Source: Niallia taxi (GTDB lineage Bacteria > Bacillota > Bacilli > Bacillales > Cytobacillaceae). Taken from it: a stretch of DNA of 64,000 nucleotides. The stretch lies in contig NZ_CP102589.1 in the NCBI RefSeq assembly GCF_032818155.1, positions 1,164,001-1,228,000 of the forward strand, written 5' to 3'. The translations under genes and the position numbers were made by a program. Below are positions 1 to 8,986 of the stretch, in pieces; position 1 is the stretch's first letter; every line of letters starts with the position of its first letter. The notes beneath the pieces were generated by a model. It was not told the DNA's origin, searched no databases, and saw only the letters and a list, made by a program, of their open reading frames with translations.

Positions 1-353
1 AAGGCACTTTGCCAATTGTAGAAGGAACAGATCCTGATGATCTTGAGAAAGGTGTCGGCCACTTTAAGGGCAGCTATTATCCGAACGAAAATGGCCAAAT
101 TGTCTTATCAGGACATCGTGACACGGTGTTCAGAAGGGCTGGCGAATTAGAGCTCGGTGATGAGCTGAGAGTTGTGCTTCCATATGGCAGCTTCTCCTAT
201 GAAATTACCTCAACAAAAATTGTCGAGGCAGATGATCAGACTATTATCACCTTGGATAATACAAATGAGGAGCTCGTCTTGACCACTTGCTATCCTTTCA
301 GCTATGTCGGCAATGCGCCGCAGCGCTACATTATTTATGCGAAAAAAGTGTGA
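1..353 (+). CDS. Class D sortase, C-terminal part (cut by window start)
   Basis: C-terminal ~117 residues of a sortase, the membrane-anchored cysteine transpeptidase that attaches LPXTG-type proteins to cell-wall or pilin acceptors. Visible motifs are the beta-strand LPIVEGT, the catalytic histidine in LSGHRDTVF, the catalytic cysteine in LTTCYPF, and the arginine in APQRYII near the C-terminus, all in the expected order and spacing. The reading frame is open to base 1 (Gly-Thr-Leu precede PIVEGT), so the start, signal anchor and first strands lie outside the window; the TTG at position 9 is not the real start. Class D is inferred from the short C-terminus and the TCYPF context. The substrate protein cannot be seen here. 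A strong hairpin terminator follows 7 bases after the stop. Confidence 0.9.
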   Translation, partial: GTLPIVEGTDPDDLEKGVGHFKGSYYPNENGQIVLSGHRDTVFRRAGELELGDELRVVLPYGSFSYEITSTKIVEADDQTIITLDNTNEELVLTTCYPFSYVGNAPQRYIIYAKKV

Positions 354-360
354 AAAGAAA

Positions 361-390
361 AACGCAAACTCATGTGAGTTTGCGTTTTTT
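361..390 (+). terminator. Intrinsic terminator after the sortase gene
   Basis: AACGCAAACTCA and TGAGTTTGCGTT form a near-perfect 12-bp stem with a tiny loop, followed by six T. It also lies just beyond the stop of the oppositely oriented SDR gene and its left flank is A-rich, so it may serve both strands. Confidence 0.9.
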
Positions 391-391
391 C

Positions 392-1108
392 TTATGGATT
401 AGTTGACCACATTCCAGAGGTTTTAATAAATACACGAGAGTTAAGCTTTAATTGTGCAACCATGTATTCAGCCAAATCTTCCGGCTGCATTACTTTTTCC
501 GGATTTCCGTCTGTCAGATTTGTTTCAATAGCAAGATCTGTAGCTACCGTGCTTGGTGTTAATGCAGTTACACGGATATTATGTTTGCGAACCTCCATCA
601 TTAACGATTCAGTCAAACCTAATACGGCGAATTTAGATGCACTGTACGCACTTGTTACAGGTGCACCTTTTTGTCCTGCTGTTGAGGAAATATTGATAAT
701 ATCTCCAGCTTTTCTTTCAATCATTCCTGGTAATACTGCTCTTGTCACATAGTAAGTACCCATCAGATTAACCTTAATGATGTTTTCCCATTCATCAGCA
801 GAAAGATCAAGGAAGCCTCCAAACTTTGCAATACCAGCATTATTAATTAATATATCTATTTGCTTTAATTCAAGACTGATACTTTCAACAGCAGCAATAA
901 CTGACTTATTGTCAGACACATCAGCTGTTGCGATTGAAACAGAAACACCGTATTGCTTCACTTCAGCTGCAACCTTCTCTAAATTCTCCTTTGTTACACC
1001 GATTAATCCTAAATTAACGCCTTCTTGTGCAAGAGCAATAGCTGTTGCACGGCCGATACCTCTGCCAGCACCTGTAATTAATGCTGTTTTTCCTTTAAGT
1101 GATTGCAT
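392..1108 (-). CDS. SDR-family oxidoreductase (FabG-like 3-ketoacyl reductase)
   Basis: A 238-residue classical short-chain dehydrogenase/reductase, the usual length for the family. The Rossmann glycine motif [10 protein letters not shown] is at residues 13-22, NNAG follows the fourth strand near residue 88, the catalytic serine lies in NISSTAG and the Tyr-Lys pair in YSASK near residues 155-159. Such enzymes reduce a ketone using NAD(P)H; the protein most resembles Bacillus paralogues annotated as 3-ketoacyl-ACP reductase, but it is a stand-alone gene outside any fatty-acid cluster, so the substrate is unknown. The start is supported by AAGGAG seven to eight bases upstream of ATG. It lies downstream of hxlB on the same strand but is separated by a strong hairpin at 1162-1214. 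Confidence 0.88.
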   Translation of the reverse strand: MQSLKGKTALITGAGRGIGRATAIALAQEGVNLGLIGVTKENLEKVAAEVKQYGVSVSIATADVSDNKSVIAAVESISLELKQIDILINNAGIAKFGGFLDLSADEWENIIKVNLMGTYYVTRAVLPGMIERKAGDIINISSTAGQKGAPVTSAYSASKFAVLGLTESLMMEVRKHNIRVTALTPSTVATDLAIETNLTDGNPEKVMQPEDLAEYMVAQLKLNSRVFIKTSGMWSTNP

Positions 1109-1161
1109 ATTTCTTCTCCTTTATTCCGTAATATCAGCAAAGTAAAGCTGCCTAAATAAAG

Positions 1162-1214
1162 CCAAAGCCAATATACTATATAATGGAACCATTATACAAT
1201 CAATTGGCTTTGGC
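1162..1214 (-). terminator. Long nested hairpin terminating hxlAB
   Basis: GCCAAAGCCAAT pairs with ATTGGCTTTGGC over 12 bp, and inside the loop TATAATGG pairs with CCATTATA as a second perfect stem. On the minus strand the structure is followed by TTTATTT, so it most likely ends the hxlAB transcript. Confidence 0.75.
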
Positions 1215-1236
1215 ATATAAGGCAGACCTTTATTTT

Positions 1237-1794
1237 TTATTCCAAATTTGCATGCTTCCCATACATTGTATTGGAATCTAAATTTTTTACTTCCATGTAT
1301 TTTAAGATAACACTATCCAGTGTAAGCAGCATAAGCTGTTCAAATAATGAGCCCATCGGCTGAATTGTTTGGAAATCACTGTTTGTTTTATCCTTAGGTG
1401 ATCCAGGCAGCTTGATTGCTGAATCTGCAAGCCTTCCGATTGTAGATTCAGGGAAAATAGTGACAGCAATTACTTTGCCGCCAATACTTTTTGCCTTTTC
1501 TGCAATGGAGATAAGCCCTTTTGTTTCACCAGAACCAGTGCCGATAATCAATAAGTCTTCCTTTTCAAGGTTGGCTGTTACCGTTTCTCCGACAACATAT
1601 GCATCAATTCCCATATGCATCATTCGCATTGCAAATGATTTTAGCATAAAACCAGAACGGCCGGCCCCTGCAACAAAGACTTTTTTCGCTGACAGAATGG
1701 CTTCAACAAGGTTTTCAGTCTGCTCGTTTGAAATAAGCAAAGAGCCTTCCTTTAACTCAGTTAAGACCGTCTCCAAGTATTCCGTTGTGTTCAT
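1237..1794 (-). CDS. hxlB: 6-phospho-3-hexuloisomerase (PHI)
   Basis: Second enzyme of the ribulose-monophosphate formaldehyde-fixation pathway: it converts D-arabino-3-hexulose 6-phosphate to fructose 6-phosphate. The 185-residue length matches B. subtilis HxlB. The protein is a single SIS domain, with the phosphosugar-binding stretch VAGAGRSGFM near residues 41-50, GTGSGETKGL near 85-94, and the Glu-rich C-terminal helix FEQLMLL. It follows hxlA with only a five-base gap and has its own AAGGA site, so the two are one operon. HxlR, coded divergently on the other side of hxlA, is the likely activator in response to formaldehyde (known for the B. subtilis system). Confidence 0.95.
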   Translation of the reverse strand: MNTTEYLETVLTELKEGSLLISNEQTENLVEAILSAKKVFVAGAGRSGFMLKSFAMRMMHMGIDAYVVGETVTANLEKEDLLIIGTGSGETKGLISIAEKAKSIGGKVIAVTIFPESTIGRLADSAIKLPGSPKDKTNSDFQTIQPMGSLFEQLMLLTLDSVILKYMEVKNLDSNTMYGKHANLE

Positions 1795-1799
1795 GGTAA

Positions 1800-2432
1800 T
1801 TATCCTTGAACGATTAATTCTTTGAACTTAGCAGCAGTTTCACTTAAGTTATCTTGGCCAGTAATTCCGCCACCAACAATAACTAAATCAGGCTGTGCAG
1901 CAATAACCTCTGGAAGTGTATCTAGCTTAATTCCACCTGCTACAGCAGTTTTTGCGTTTTTCACAACGCTTTTGATTGCTTTTAAATCTTCGAAAGAATT
2001 TTTGCCGACTGCTTGTAAATCATAGCCAGTGTGAACGCAAATATAGTCTACACCGAACTCATCTAATTCAATTGCACGTGCTTTAATATCTTTCACTGCA
2101 ATCATGTCTACAAGAATTTGTTTGTTTTGCTTTTTCGCTTCTGCGACAGCACCCTTAATGGATTCATCCTCAGCAACTGCAAGAATTGTTACAATATCTG
2201 CACCTGCAGCAGCAGCTTGGCTTACTTCATAGCCAGCAGCGTCCATAATTTTTAAGTCAGCAAGAACTGTTACGTTCGGGAATGCTTCCTTTAATTCTTT
2301 AACAGCACGAAGGCCTTCATTGATAACGACAGGTGTTCCAATTTCAACCACATCAACATGTTCTGCTACTTGAGATACTACTTCAATTGCTTGCGGGATA
2401 TTAACTAAATCTAATGCCAATTGTAATTTCAT
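1800..2432 (-). CDS. hxlA: 3-hexulose-6-phosphate synthase (HPS)
   Basis: Condenses formaldehyde with ribulose 5-phosphate, detoxifying formaldehyde in the cytoplasm. It is a 210-residue TIM-barrel of the orotidine-5'-phosphate decarboxylase superfamily: MKLQLALDL at the N-terminus, VLADLKIMDAAGYEV near residues 59-73 containing the metal/substrate Asp-Lys-x-x-Asp set, VHTGYD near 134, and the phosphate-binding VAGGIK and VVGGGIT near 167 and 190. I place the start at the ATG at 2432 because AAGGAGTG lies eight bases upstream; an upstream GTG in frame overlaps that ribosome site. The 5' flank faces hxlR, giving the classical divergent hxlR/hxlAB arrangement. Confidence 0.96.
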   Translation of the reverse strand: MKLQLALDLVNIPQAIEVVSQVAEHVDVVEIGTPVVINEGLRAVKELKEAFPNVTVLADLKIMDAAGYEVSQAAAAGADIVTILAVAEDESIKGAVAEAKKQNKQILVDMIAVKDIKARAIELDEFGVDYICVHTGYDLQAVGKNSFEDLKAIKSVVKNAKTAVAGGIKLDTLPEVIAAQPDLVIVGGGITGQDNLSETAAKFKELIVQG

Positions 2433-2610
2433 TATATACACTCCTTTTTTTTAGGGCTTTTTATTATTTACCCAATAAAGCCGACTTGATTCCTATTTCT
2501 TGTACAATGTCGATTATACGGCTTATAATTTTAATAAGTAAGTACGCACTTTTTTTTTATATAGTGTCTAAAAGTATACTAAGTGTGGAAAAAGGAATGG
2601 AGGAGTGTCT

Positions 2611-2979
2611 ATGAGCCGCTTGGAGGACAAAGTCTTCAATTGTGAGAAAGAGCTGACATTAGGTATTATTGGCGGAAAATGGAAGATGCTGATTTTATGG
2701 CATCTTGGCAAAGAGGGAACAAAAAGATTTGGTGAATTGAAGGCGTTGATGCCAGGAATCACACAAAGAATGCTCGTGAACCAGCTTCGGGAGCTAGAGG
2801 AAGATCTTATCGTCAAGAGAGTCGTTTATCCAGTTGTACCGCCTAAGGTCGAATATTCTCTTACAAAAGAAGGGGAAAGCTTAATGCCTATCCTCGACAG
2901 CATGTACAATTGGGGCAAAAATTATATCGAAACCGTTCTGGACAGTCCGCCTGAAATCAGGGAAATAAATACAAATTAA
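2611..2979 (+). CDS. hxlR: HxlR-family transcriptional regulator
   Basis: A 122-residue winged-helix DNA-binding protein. The family signature is clear: a cysteine at residue 11 (NCEKEL), the [14 protein letters not shown] recognition region near residues 20-33, [17 protein letters not shown], and the wing [12 protein letters not shown]. In B. subtilis HxlR activates hxlAB and a conserved N-terminal cysteine senses formaldehyde; the cysteine here is in the equivalent place, which is family knowledge applied by position. The ATG at 2611 is preferred over the GTG at 2605, because GGAGG ends only about a base before the GTG. It is divergent from hxlA and followed by a bidirectional terminator shared with the thioesterase gene. 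Confidence 0.92.
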   Translation: MSRLEDKVFNCEKELTLGIIGGKWKMLILWHLGKEGTKRFGELKALMPGITQRMLVNQLRELEEDLIVKRVVYPVVPPKVEYSLTKEGESLMPILDSMYNWGKNYIETVLDSPPEIREINTN

Positions 2980-2993
2980 TTGATATAAAAAAA

Positions 2994-3017
2994 GAGTGCA
3001 TCTATTTGATGCACTCT
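2994..3017. terminator. Bidirectional terminator between hxlR and thioesterase gene
   Basis: GAGTGCATC and GATGCACTC form a 9-bp perfect stem with a five-base loop. It has an A-tract on the left and T-rich bases on the right, and sits between two convergent genes. Confidence 0.85.
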
Positions 3018-3020
3018 TCG

Positions 3021-3416
3021 TTATTTACGCTTTGTCACTACAGCAATCGTACAGCGGGAAATGCAAATGAGTTTGCCTTCCTCATCCTCTAACTTTATTT
3101 CATAGACCATGCTGCTTTTTCCTTGATGTGTCACAGTGGCGATTGCTGTTACAATGCCGTCTTTTTTTGAACGGATATGATTTGCGTTAATTTCCTGACC
3201 GAAAACAGCTTGTGTTTCTAAATCGACAAGGCTCGCTGCACCTAAGCTTGCGACCGTTTCTGCTAATGCGACAGATGCGCCCCCATGCAAGTACCCAAAA
3301 GGCTGTCTTGTTCTTTCATCAACAGGCATTGTTGCAATACATGTGCCATCTTCCCTTACTTCTGTTATTTCAATTCCCAATCTTTCCATAAGTGTGTTTT
3401 CATTAGTGAATTTCAT
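3021..3416 (-). CDS. Hotdog-fold thioesterase (PaaI/YdiI type)
   Basis: A 131-residue single hotdog-fold protein, the normal size of PaaI-type acyl-CoA thioesterases. The diagnostic catalytic segment is PFGYLHGGASVALAETVAS near residues 39-57, where the HGG and downstream Glu belong to the active site; the C-terminal strand SMVYEIKLEDEEGKLICIS is also typical. It hydrolyses an acyl-CoA thioester; the exact substrate (for example dihydroxynaphthoyl-CoA in menaquinone synthesis, or phenylacetyl-CoA-type esters) cannot be told from sequence, and there is no pathway neighbour. The gene is monocistronic, convergent with hxlR, and shares its terminator. Confidence 0.88.
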   Translation of the reverse strand: MKFTNENTLMERLGIEITEVREDGTCIATMPVDERTRQPFGYLHGGASVALAETVASLGAASLVDLETQAVFGQEINANHIRSKKDGIVTAIATVTHQGKSSMVYEIKLEDEEGKLICISRCTIAVVTKRK

Positions 3417-3499
3417 ATGTATTAGCCACCTTCATTTTGAGGTTATTATAGCATAGTCTTAATAGATTGAGAAAAAATAGGAGAAACGAAAGAAACTGA

Positions 3500-3556
3500 T
3501 TGACATAAAAACAAAGAGAAAGTTAAAATGTTTAATAGTTAAGTGATTGAACTATT
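3500..3556 (+). promoter_or_regulatory. Promoter with inverted-repeat operator of the marR-MMPL operon
   Basis: TTGACA (3500-3505) and TAAAAT (3524-3529) are separated by 18 bases. AATAGTT (3534-3540) and AACTATT (3550-3556) are inverted arms with a nine-base spacer covering the expected transcription start. This is the place for autorepression by the MarR protein coded just downstream. Confidence 0.65.
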
Positions 3557-3572
3557 ATTGGAGGTGAACGTA

Positions 3573-4040
3573 ATCAGCAGCAAAAAAATTAAAGACGTTG
3601 TCGATAGATATGTAGATATCAATTTCTCCGTCAACCGGAAATTGGATAATCTCATCAGAATGGAAATTGGGGATGTTCTCACATGTGAACAGCATTATAC
3701 AATGCGCCATATTAACCAAGTGAAGGTTTGTACATCATCTGAACTGGCAGCAGTTTTCGGTGTCAATAAAAGCGCCATCACATCTATCATCAACAGACTT
3801 TTTGAAAAAGAGTGGATTGAACGCACAAGGGATGAAAAAGACCGAAGAGTTATCTATTTAACATTAACGGACAAAGGCAATGCCATTTTTACGAAAATGG
3901 AAGAGCGGATTCATCGCTTAGTGGAGAGTCTTATCAATAAATTTGATGATCAGGAAATTTCAAGCTTTTTAGCAACGTTTGAAAAGCTGGACAAATTAAT
4001 AGAAGAAAATAAAGATACGAAAACGGAGGTTGAAGAGTGA
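3573..4040 (+). CDS. MarR-family regulator (YdgG-like) with unclear start codon
   Basis: Winged-helix regulator of about 155 residues. TSSELAAVFGVNKSAITSIINRLFEKEWIERTRDEKDRRVIYLTLTDKG carries the recognition helix and the DxRRxxxLTxxG wing of MarR proteins. It is translationally coupled (GTGA overlap) to the MMPL exporter gene, the arrangement of B. subtilis ydgG-ydgH, so it probably represses that exporter and itself. The start is odd: a strong GGAGG at 3560-3564 points to an ATC codon at 3573, eight bases downstream. The in-frame GTG at 3543 has no ribosome site and lies only a few bases past the predicted transcription start; the GTG at 3564 overlaps the ribosome site. Either ATC is used, giving low expression, or the base is an error. 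Confidence 0.85.
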   Translation: MSSKKIKDVVDRYVDINFSVNRKLDNLIRMEIGDVLTCEQHYTMRHINQVKVCTSSELAAVFGVNKSAITSIINRLFEKEWIERTRDEKDRRVIYLTLTDKGNAIFTKMEERIHRLVESLINKFDDQEISSFLATFEKLDKLIEENKDTKTEVEE

Positions 4041-7000
4041 ATAGCATTCTCAAAGGAAAATGGATTGTTCTTGTTCTGTGGATTGTTGCCATAGTTGGTC
4101 TGTTTATGATTGCTCCTAATATGGGAGACCTAGTCAGAGAAAAAGGCCAGGTAAGTGTACCAGATACTTTCTCCTCTTCTAAGGCAAGCGAGATTATGGA
4201 TGAAATCCAAAGTCAGGAGAATCAAGGCGATCAATCGTCAGTCGCCCTTGTTTTTCATAGCAGCAAGAAGCTAACTGCAGAGGAAAAAACAGAAGCTGAA
4301 AAGGCAGTACAGAAGCTGGATGCAGATAAAGAGAAGCTCGGCATTACAGAAATACTTTCCTCCTTCACAGATGAAAGCCTTAAGGACCAGCTCGTTTCCG
4401 ATGACGGCAAAACAATCCTTGTCTCGTTGAAGGTAAGCTGGAATGACAGAGAAGCGGAAGAGGTCAGTGAAGCTTTATATGCCGAATTAGACGATTTTAA
4501 AGTGGACCATTATTATACGAGCAATTGGATGATTGATCAGGATTTAACAACAAGCTCTGAGGAAGGTTTAAAAAAGACGGAGGGTATAACAGTCGTGTTT
4601 ATCCTTGCTGTTCTGTTAATCGTGTTCCGTTCTGTCATAGCACCGTTTATCCCGCTTGTGACAGTAGGCTTGAGCTACTTAGCGTCACAATCAATTGTAT
4701 CCATTCTTGTAGATAAATTCGATTTCCCTATTTCCAACTACTCGCAAATATTCCTTGTTGCCGTGCTGTTTGGAATAGGAACAGATTATTGCATTTTATT
4801 ATTGAGCAGATTTAAAGAAGAAATGATGCATCGCGAAAGTGTTGCTGAAGCTATTGTTGAAACATACCGCAATGCTGGCAGAACAGTGTTCTTCAGTGGT
4901 GTAGCAGTTATGGTCGGCTTTGCTGCAATCGGATTTTCACAATTTAAGCTGTATCAATCTGCGTCTGCTGTTGCTGTTGGGGTCGCATTATTATTAGTTG
5001 CCTTATTCACTGTAGTTCCAGCAATCATGGTACTGCTTGGAACAAAAATCTTTTGGCCTTCAAAAGGCAGTGCAGAGCACGGGGACAGCAAAATTTGGGC
5101 AATTGCCGGCCGATTCTCCTTAAAACGACCGCTTATTGCCCTTGTTATTGTTGCGGCAATCACCGTTCCTTTCCTTGTTACATATGACGGAACATTGTCC
5201 TTTAACTCATTGGATGAAATCGGCGATGATGCACCATCAATCAAAGCATTCAATGCAATTGCAGACAGCTTTGGTCCAGGTGAATCAATGACAACAACCA
5301 TTACAATAAAAAATGATGAAGAAATGGACTCTATTGAGTATTTAGGTTTAGCAGAAAACATCAGTAAAGAATTAGAGAAGGTAAACCTCGTTAAAAATGT
5401 TCGTTCTGTCACAAGACCAACTGGAGAACCAATTGAAGATCTGTATATTTCCAAGCAGGCAGAATCCTTGGAAGAAGGTCTCGGTGAAGGAAAAGACGGC
5501 ATTGATCAAATAAGCGAAGGCTTGCACGAAGCAGGAGATCAGCTGTCTAAATCAGGACCGCAGCTAAGCGGTGCAACTAGCGGCATTAATGATTTGATTA
5601 AGGGTACAGATGAAATTAAAACAAATTTAGGTACAATACAGACTAACTTCGCTAAAATTGAGGATGGCATTCGTCAAGGCACTGCTGGGTCTGATGATAT
5701 TAAGGCAGGGCTGGAGGCAGCGAAGACTGGAGCGCAACAGGCGCTTGCAGGACAACAGCAGCTTCTGACTGGATATAAGGGTGTTGGTACTAACCTAGGT
5801 ACTATTCTTGCAAGCTATGGGGGAATTAGCGATAATCTAAAAAAACTTTCAGAAGACTTAAATGAAGTAAATGATAATACATTTACAGAACTTGAAGACC
5901 AATATAAAGATATTACCAAGAATTCTAACTATAGTAAGATTAGAACTGCAGTTAAACAGGCACAGAATACAGTTCCGGGTTTATTAAGTGGAATAACTGA
6001 AATAAATGGTCACTTATCAGAACTGCAAAAAGGAGTAAATACTACTAACAGTAAGTTTGAAAAAGCCATCAATGGTCAGGCAGGTATAACAACGGGCCTA
6101 GAACAGATAATCGCAGCAATTGAAAAACAACAAGCCGGCTTAAACCAACTGGCTGACGGCCAAGGCCAAATCGTCAACAATATGCCGAAGCTCGTAGGTG
6201 GTCTAATAAGCATTAATGACGGACAAAAGCAGCTGCTTGATGGATTTGGGGATATTAATGGGCAGCTTGGTGATTTGACTAAAGGCTTGAATCAAAGTGC
6301 TGATGGGCTTGACCAAGTGTCAGATGGCTTGAATTCAGCAACAGATTATCTGTCAGGATTATCAAAAAATGACCAAAATCAATTTTATTTGCCGCAGGAA
6401 GTGCTAGAAAGTGATGACTTCAAAGGGGCATTGGATACTTACTTATCTAAAGATAATAAAATTATGACAATGGACGTAGTCTTTTCAGCAAATCCTTATT
6501 CCAATGAAGCAATTGACCAAGTTGACGACATCAAGGATACAGTGGAAAAGGCAACAGCAGGAACAAAATTAGAAAACGCGGAAGTAGCAGTTGGCGGCAT
6601 TACGAGCACAAATGCGGACTTACGTGCAATGTCTAATGAGGATTATTCAAAAACGGTGTTGTGGATGCTTGTCGGTATCGGAATTGTCCTTATCTTCTTA
6701 TTCCGTTCCATCATCATGCCAGCATATATTATCGGTTCTCTTATTCTTACATTCTATACAGCAATGGGAATCAATGAAGCCATCTATGTAAATCTGTTAG
6801 GATATACGGGTATCAGCTGGGCTGTTCCGTTCTTCGGATTTGTTATTCTTGTCGCGCTTGGAGTAGATTACAGCATCTTTTTGATGGATCGTTTTAATGA
6901 ATACAGAGATTTATCTATCGGGGAAGCGATGCTTGAAGCGATGAAGAAAATGGGAACTGTTATCATTTCAGCAGCAGTCATTTTAGGAGGAACATTTGCG

Positions 7001-7165
7001 GCGATGATGCCATCAGGTATGCTTTCACTGCTGCAAATAGCAAGCATTGTATTAGTTGGCTTGTTCCTTTATGCATTAATTATTCTCCCGCTATTCATCC
7101 CAGTAATGGTTAAGAATTTCGGTGAAGCAAACTGGTGGCCATTTAAAAGGCCTAATAAAGAATAA
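4037..7165 (+). CDS. MMPL/RND-family membrane exporter (YdgH-like)
   Basis: A 1042-residue transporter with two MMPL halves. Each half has one N-terminal transmembrane helix, a large extracytoplasmic domain and a bundle of about five helices. The proton-relay GxxxDY motifs are present twice: GIGTDYCILLLSRFKEE near residue 247 and ALGVDYSIFLMDRFNEY near 941. Between roughly residues 475 and 780 lies a long extracytoplasmic insertion of repeated amphipathic helices with LxDGxxQxxxGLxxx patterns, the coiled-coil-like repeats also found in YhgE/Pip-type proteins. Family members export lipids or toxic hydrophobic compounds; the substrate is unknown. It overlaps its MarR regulator by four bases and ends at a strong terminator, so the pair is a complete operon. 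Confidence 0.92.
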   Translation: MNSILKGKWIVLVLWIVAIVGLFMIAPNMGDLVREKGQVSVPDTFSSSKASEIMDEIQSQENQGDQSSVALVFHSSKKLTAEEKTEAEKAVQKLDADKEKLGITEILSSFTDESLKDQLVSDDGKTILVSLKVSWNDREAEEVSEALYAELDDFKVDHYYTSNWMIDQDLTTSSEEGLKKTEGITVVFILAVLLIVFRSVIAPFIPLVTVGLSYLASQSIVSILVDKFDFPISNYSQIFLVAVLFGIGTDYCILLLSRFKEEMMHRESVAEAIVETYRNAGRTVFFSGVAVMVGFAAIGFSQFKLYQSASAVAVGVALLLVALFTVVPAIMVLLGTKIFWPSKGSAEHGDSKIWAIAGRFSLKRPLIALVIVAAITVPFLVTYDGTLSFNSLDEIGDDAPSIKAFNAIADSFGPGESMTTTITIKNDEEMDSIEYLGLAENISKELEKVNLVKNVRSVTRPTGEPIEDLYISKQAESLEEGLGEGKDGIDQISEGLHEAGDQLSKSGPQLSGATSGINDLIKGTDEIKTNLGTIQTNFAKIEDGIRQGTAGSDDIKAGLEAAKTGAQQALAGQQQLLTGYKGVGTNLGTILASYGGISDNLKKLSEDLNEVNDNTFTELEDQYKDITKNSNYSKIRTAVKQAQNTVPGLLSGITEINGHLSELQKGVNTTNSKFEKAINGQAGITTGLEQIIAAIEKQQAGLNQLADGQGQIVNNMPKLVGGLISINDGQKQLLDGFGDINGQLGDLTKGLNQSADGLDQVSDGLNSATDYLSGLSKNDQNQFYLPQEVLESDDFKGALDTYLSKDNKIMTMDVVFSANPYSNEAIDQVDDIKDTVEKATAGTKLENAEVAVGGITSTNADLRAMSNEDYSKTVLWMLVGIGIVLIFLFRSIIMPAYIIGSLILTFYTAMGINEAIYVNLLGYTGISWAVPFFGFVILVALGVDYSIFLMDRFNEYRDLSIGEAMLEAMKKMGTVIISAAVILGGTFAAMMPSGMLSLLQIASIVLVGLFLYALIILPLFIPVMVKNFGEANWWPFKRPNKE

Positions 7166-7171
7166 AAAGAA

Positions 7172-7200
7172 AACGGGAATCATTTGATTCCCGTTCTTTT
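7172..7200. terminator. Terminator after MMPL gene, probably bidirectional
   Basis: AACGGGAATCA and TGATTCCCGTT form an 11-bp perfect stem with a two-base loop, followed by TCTTTTTT on the plus strand and preceded by AAAAAGA. It lies between convergent genes. Confidence 0.9.
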
Positions 7201-7203
7201 TTA

Positions 7204-8582
7204 TTAAGAAGCTGCTTTATTATTTTGATTAAGCTTACTGTTTCTATAACCGTATGTGATGTAAATAACTAAACCGATTGTCAGCCATACAGCAAAACCT
7301 TTCCATGTAAATGCGCTTAATTGAAGCATTAAGTATACACAGAAAATAACAGCTAAGCCTGGAATAATCGGAACCAATGGTGTTCTGAAGCCCCTCTTTA
7401 AATCAGGCTGTTTAACTCTTAATACGATAACACCTAATGATACTGCAGAAAATGCAAATAATGTCCCGATATTTGTCAGCTCTGCTAGTTGATTAAGCGG
7501 GACAAGCCCTGCGAAAATAGCAACTAATGCAGAGGTAACCCATGTACTGACAATTGGTACTTGGCTCTTTGGGCTTACCTTTTGCAAAGGTTTCGGTAAA
7601 AGGCCGTCTTTGCTGATTGCATAGAACAGACGAGTTTGACCGAACATCATCACCATTAAAACAGTTGTTATCCCAATGATTGCACCAAGTGAGATAAGAC
7701 CAGCAGCCCAGTTTTGGTTAATAAAGCTTAAAGCAAATGCTACTGGGTCTTTAACATCAAGTTGTGCGTAAGGCACGATTCCAGTCAAAATTAACGATAC
7801 GATAATATAAAGAATTGTACAAATACCTAATGCAGTGATAATACCGATTGGCAAGTTACGCTGCGGATTCTTTACCTCTTCAGCAGCTGTGGAAACAGCA
7901 TCGAAGCCGAAGTATGCGAACACAACGACTGCTGCACCAGTTGCAACACCCTGGAAGCCGTATGGTGTAAATGGTGTCCAGTTTTCCGGTTTTACGTACC
8001 AAATACCAACAGCAATAAACAATAGAACAACTGCGAGTTTGATAATAACCATAATGATGTTCATCTTGGATGATTCTTTAATGTCTCTAGTTAAAACAAG
8101 TGTAATGATAAAAACAATCACAATGGCAGGAATATCGATATAAGTACCTGCTGAAGGGTTATAAGCGCTTGTCATAAAGGTCGGCAGATGTATGCCAAAA
8201 CGCCTTGGAAGTAACCTGACCAACCGCTGGCAACGGCGGCAGATGCGAGTCCGTATTCCAGCACTAAGTCCCAGCCGAGTATCCAAGCAATTACTTCTCC
8301 AAAAGCTACATAACTGTATGTGTAAGCACTTCCTGATTCAGGTATCATGGATGCGAACTCGGAATAGCATAGTGCTGCAAATGTACAAGCAAGTCCGGCG
8401 ATGATAAATGAAAGAATAAGTGCAGGTCCAGCATATTTTGCTGCTGCAACACCTGTCAGAACAAATATGCCTGTCCCGACAATTGCTCCGACACCAAGCA
8501 TTGTTAAATCGAAAGCGCCTAAGACTCGATTTAATGAAGTGACCGAGCTAGTGGCGACAGCTTTTTTACGAAAGATATTCAT
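7204..8582 (-). pseudogene. Amino-acid permease (APC family, YfnA-like) broken by a frameshift
   Basis: Two overlapping frames together make one APC-superfamily permease. The N-terminal frame (8582 down to about 8190) holds MLGVGAIVGTGIFVLTG and runs through GYFQG. The C-terminal frame resumes at FGIHLPTFMTSAY and continues through the remaining helices to 7204. Joined, they give about 458 residues, near the ~460 of YfnA-type permeases. The break is near 8190-8205. The missing piece looks like an 11-base loss between two copies of TTTTGGCA (inference). Start: ATG with AGGAGG eight bases upstream. As it stands neither fragment should transport, unless the frameshift is an assembly error. Family members import cationic or small neutral amino acids by proton symport. 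Confidence 0.85.
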
Positions 8583-8986
8583 TGAAACCTCCTGATGTCG
8601 AAATATATCGAATTTTGTCTAAAGGTGAAACTTTTGTCCAGTTTACTAAGAATTTAAAAAACTGTAAAGAGGAAATTTTCTAAAAATAAAAAAATACTTC
8701 TCGAAAAGGCGATTATGCCGCCATTGCAGAAAAATAAATCCATAATTTACTAGTTAGTAGGAAGAAAGGACAAATGTTGAATAAGGGTAATCCTGTTTTT
8801 GGTGATAACAATCCTTCAATCAAAATTAAAATAAACTTGTTATTTTGCTCAACTAAATTGATAATAAAGATAATAGGGTTATTATGAAAAAAAATTCGGG
8901 GATGGTATGGAAGAAATTACATTTCTTTGGAAATCATAGCAACCTTCGTTAGATCGTTTAATTTATTGGTGTCAGGAGTCCTTTTT
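8583..8986. other. Divergent intergenic region without a recognised gene
   Basis: About 400 AT-rich bases between the divergent permease pseudogene and the AI-2E-family gene. It must hold both promoters; several TTG-rich/TATAAT-like pairs occur, but none stands out. No hairpin terminator, RNA gene or riboswitch was recognised. Confidence 0.5.

Noticed and set aside
8172..8290. Programmed frameshift in the amino-acid permease
   Set aside because: No slippery run, internal ribosome site or stimulating structure was seen. APC permeases are not known to use frameshifting, and an 11-base deletion between short repeats explains the break more simply.
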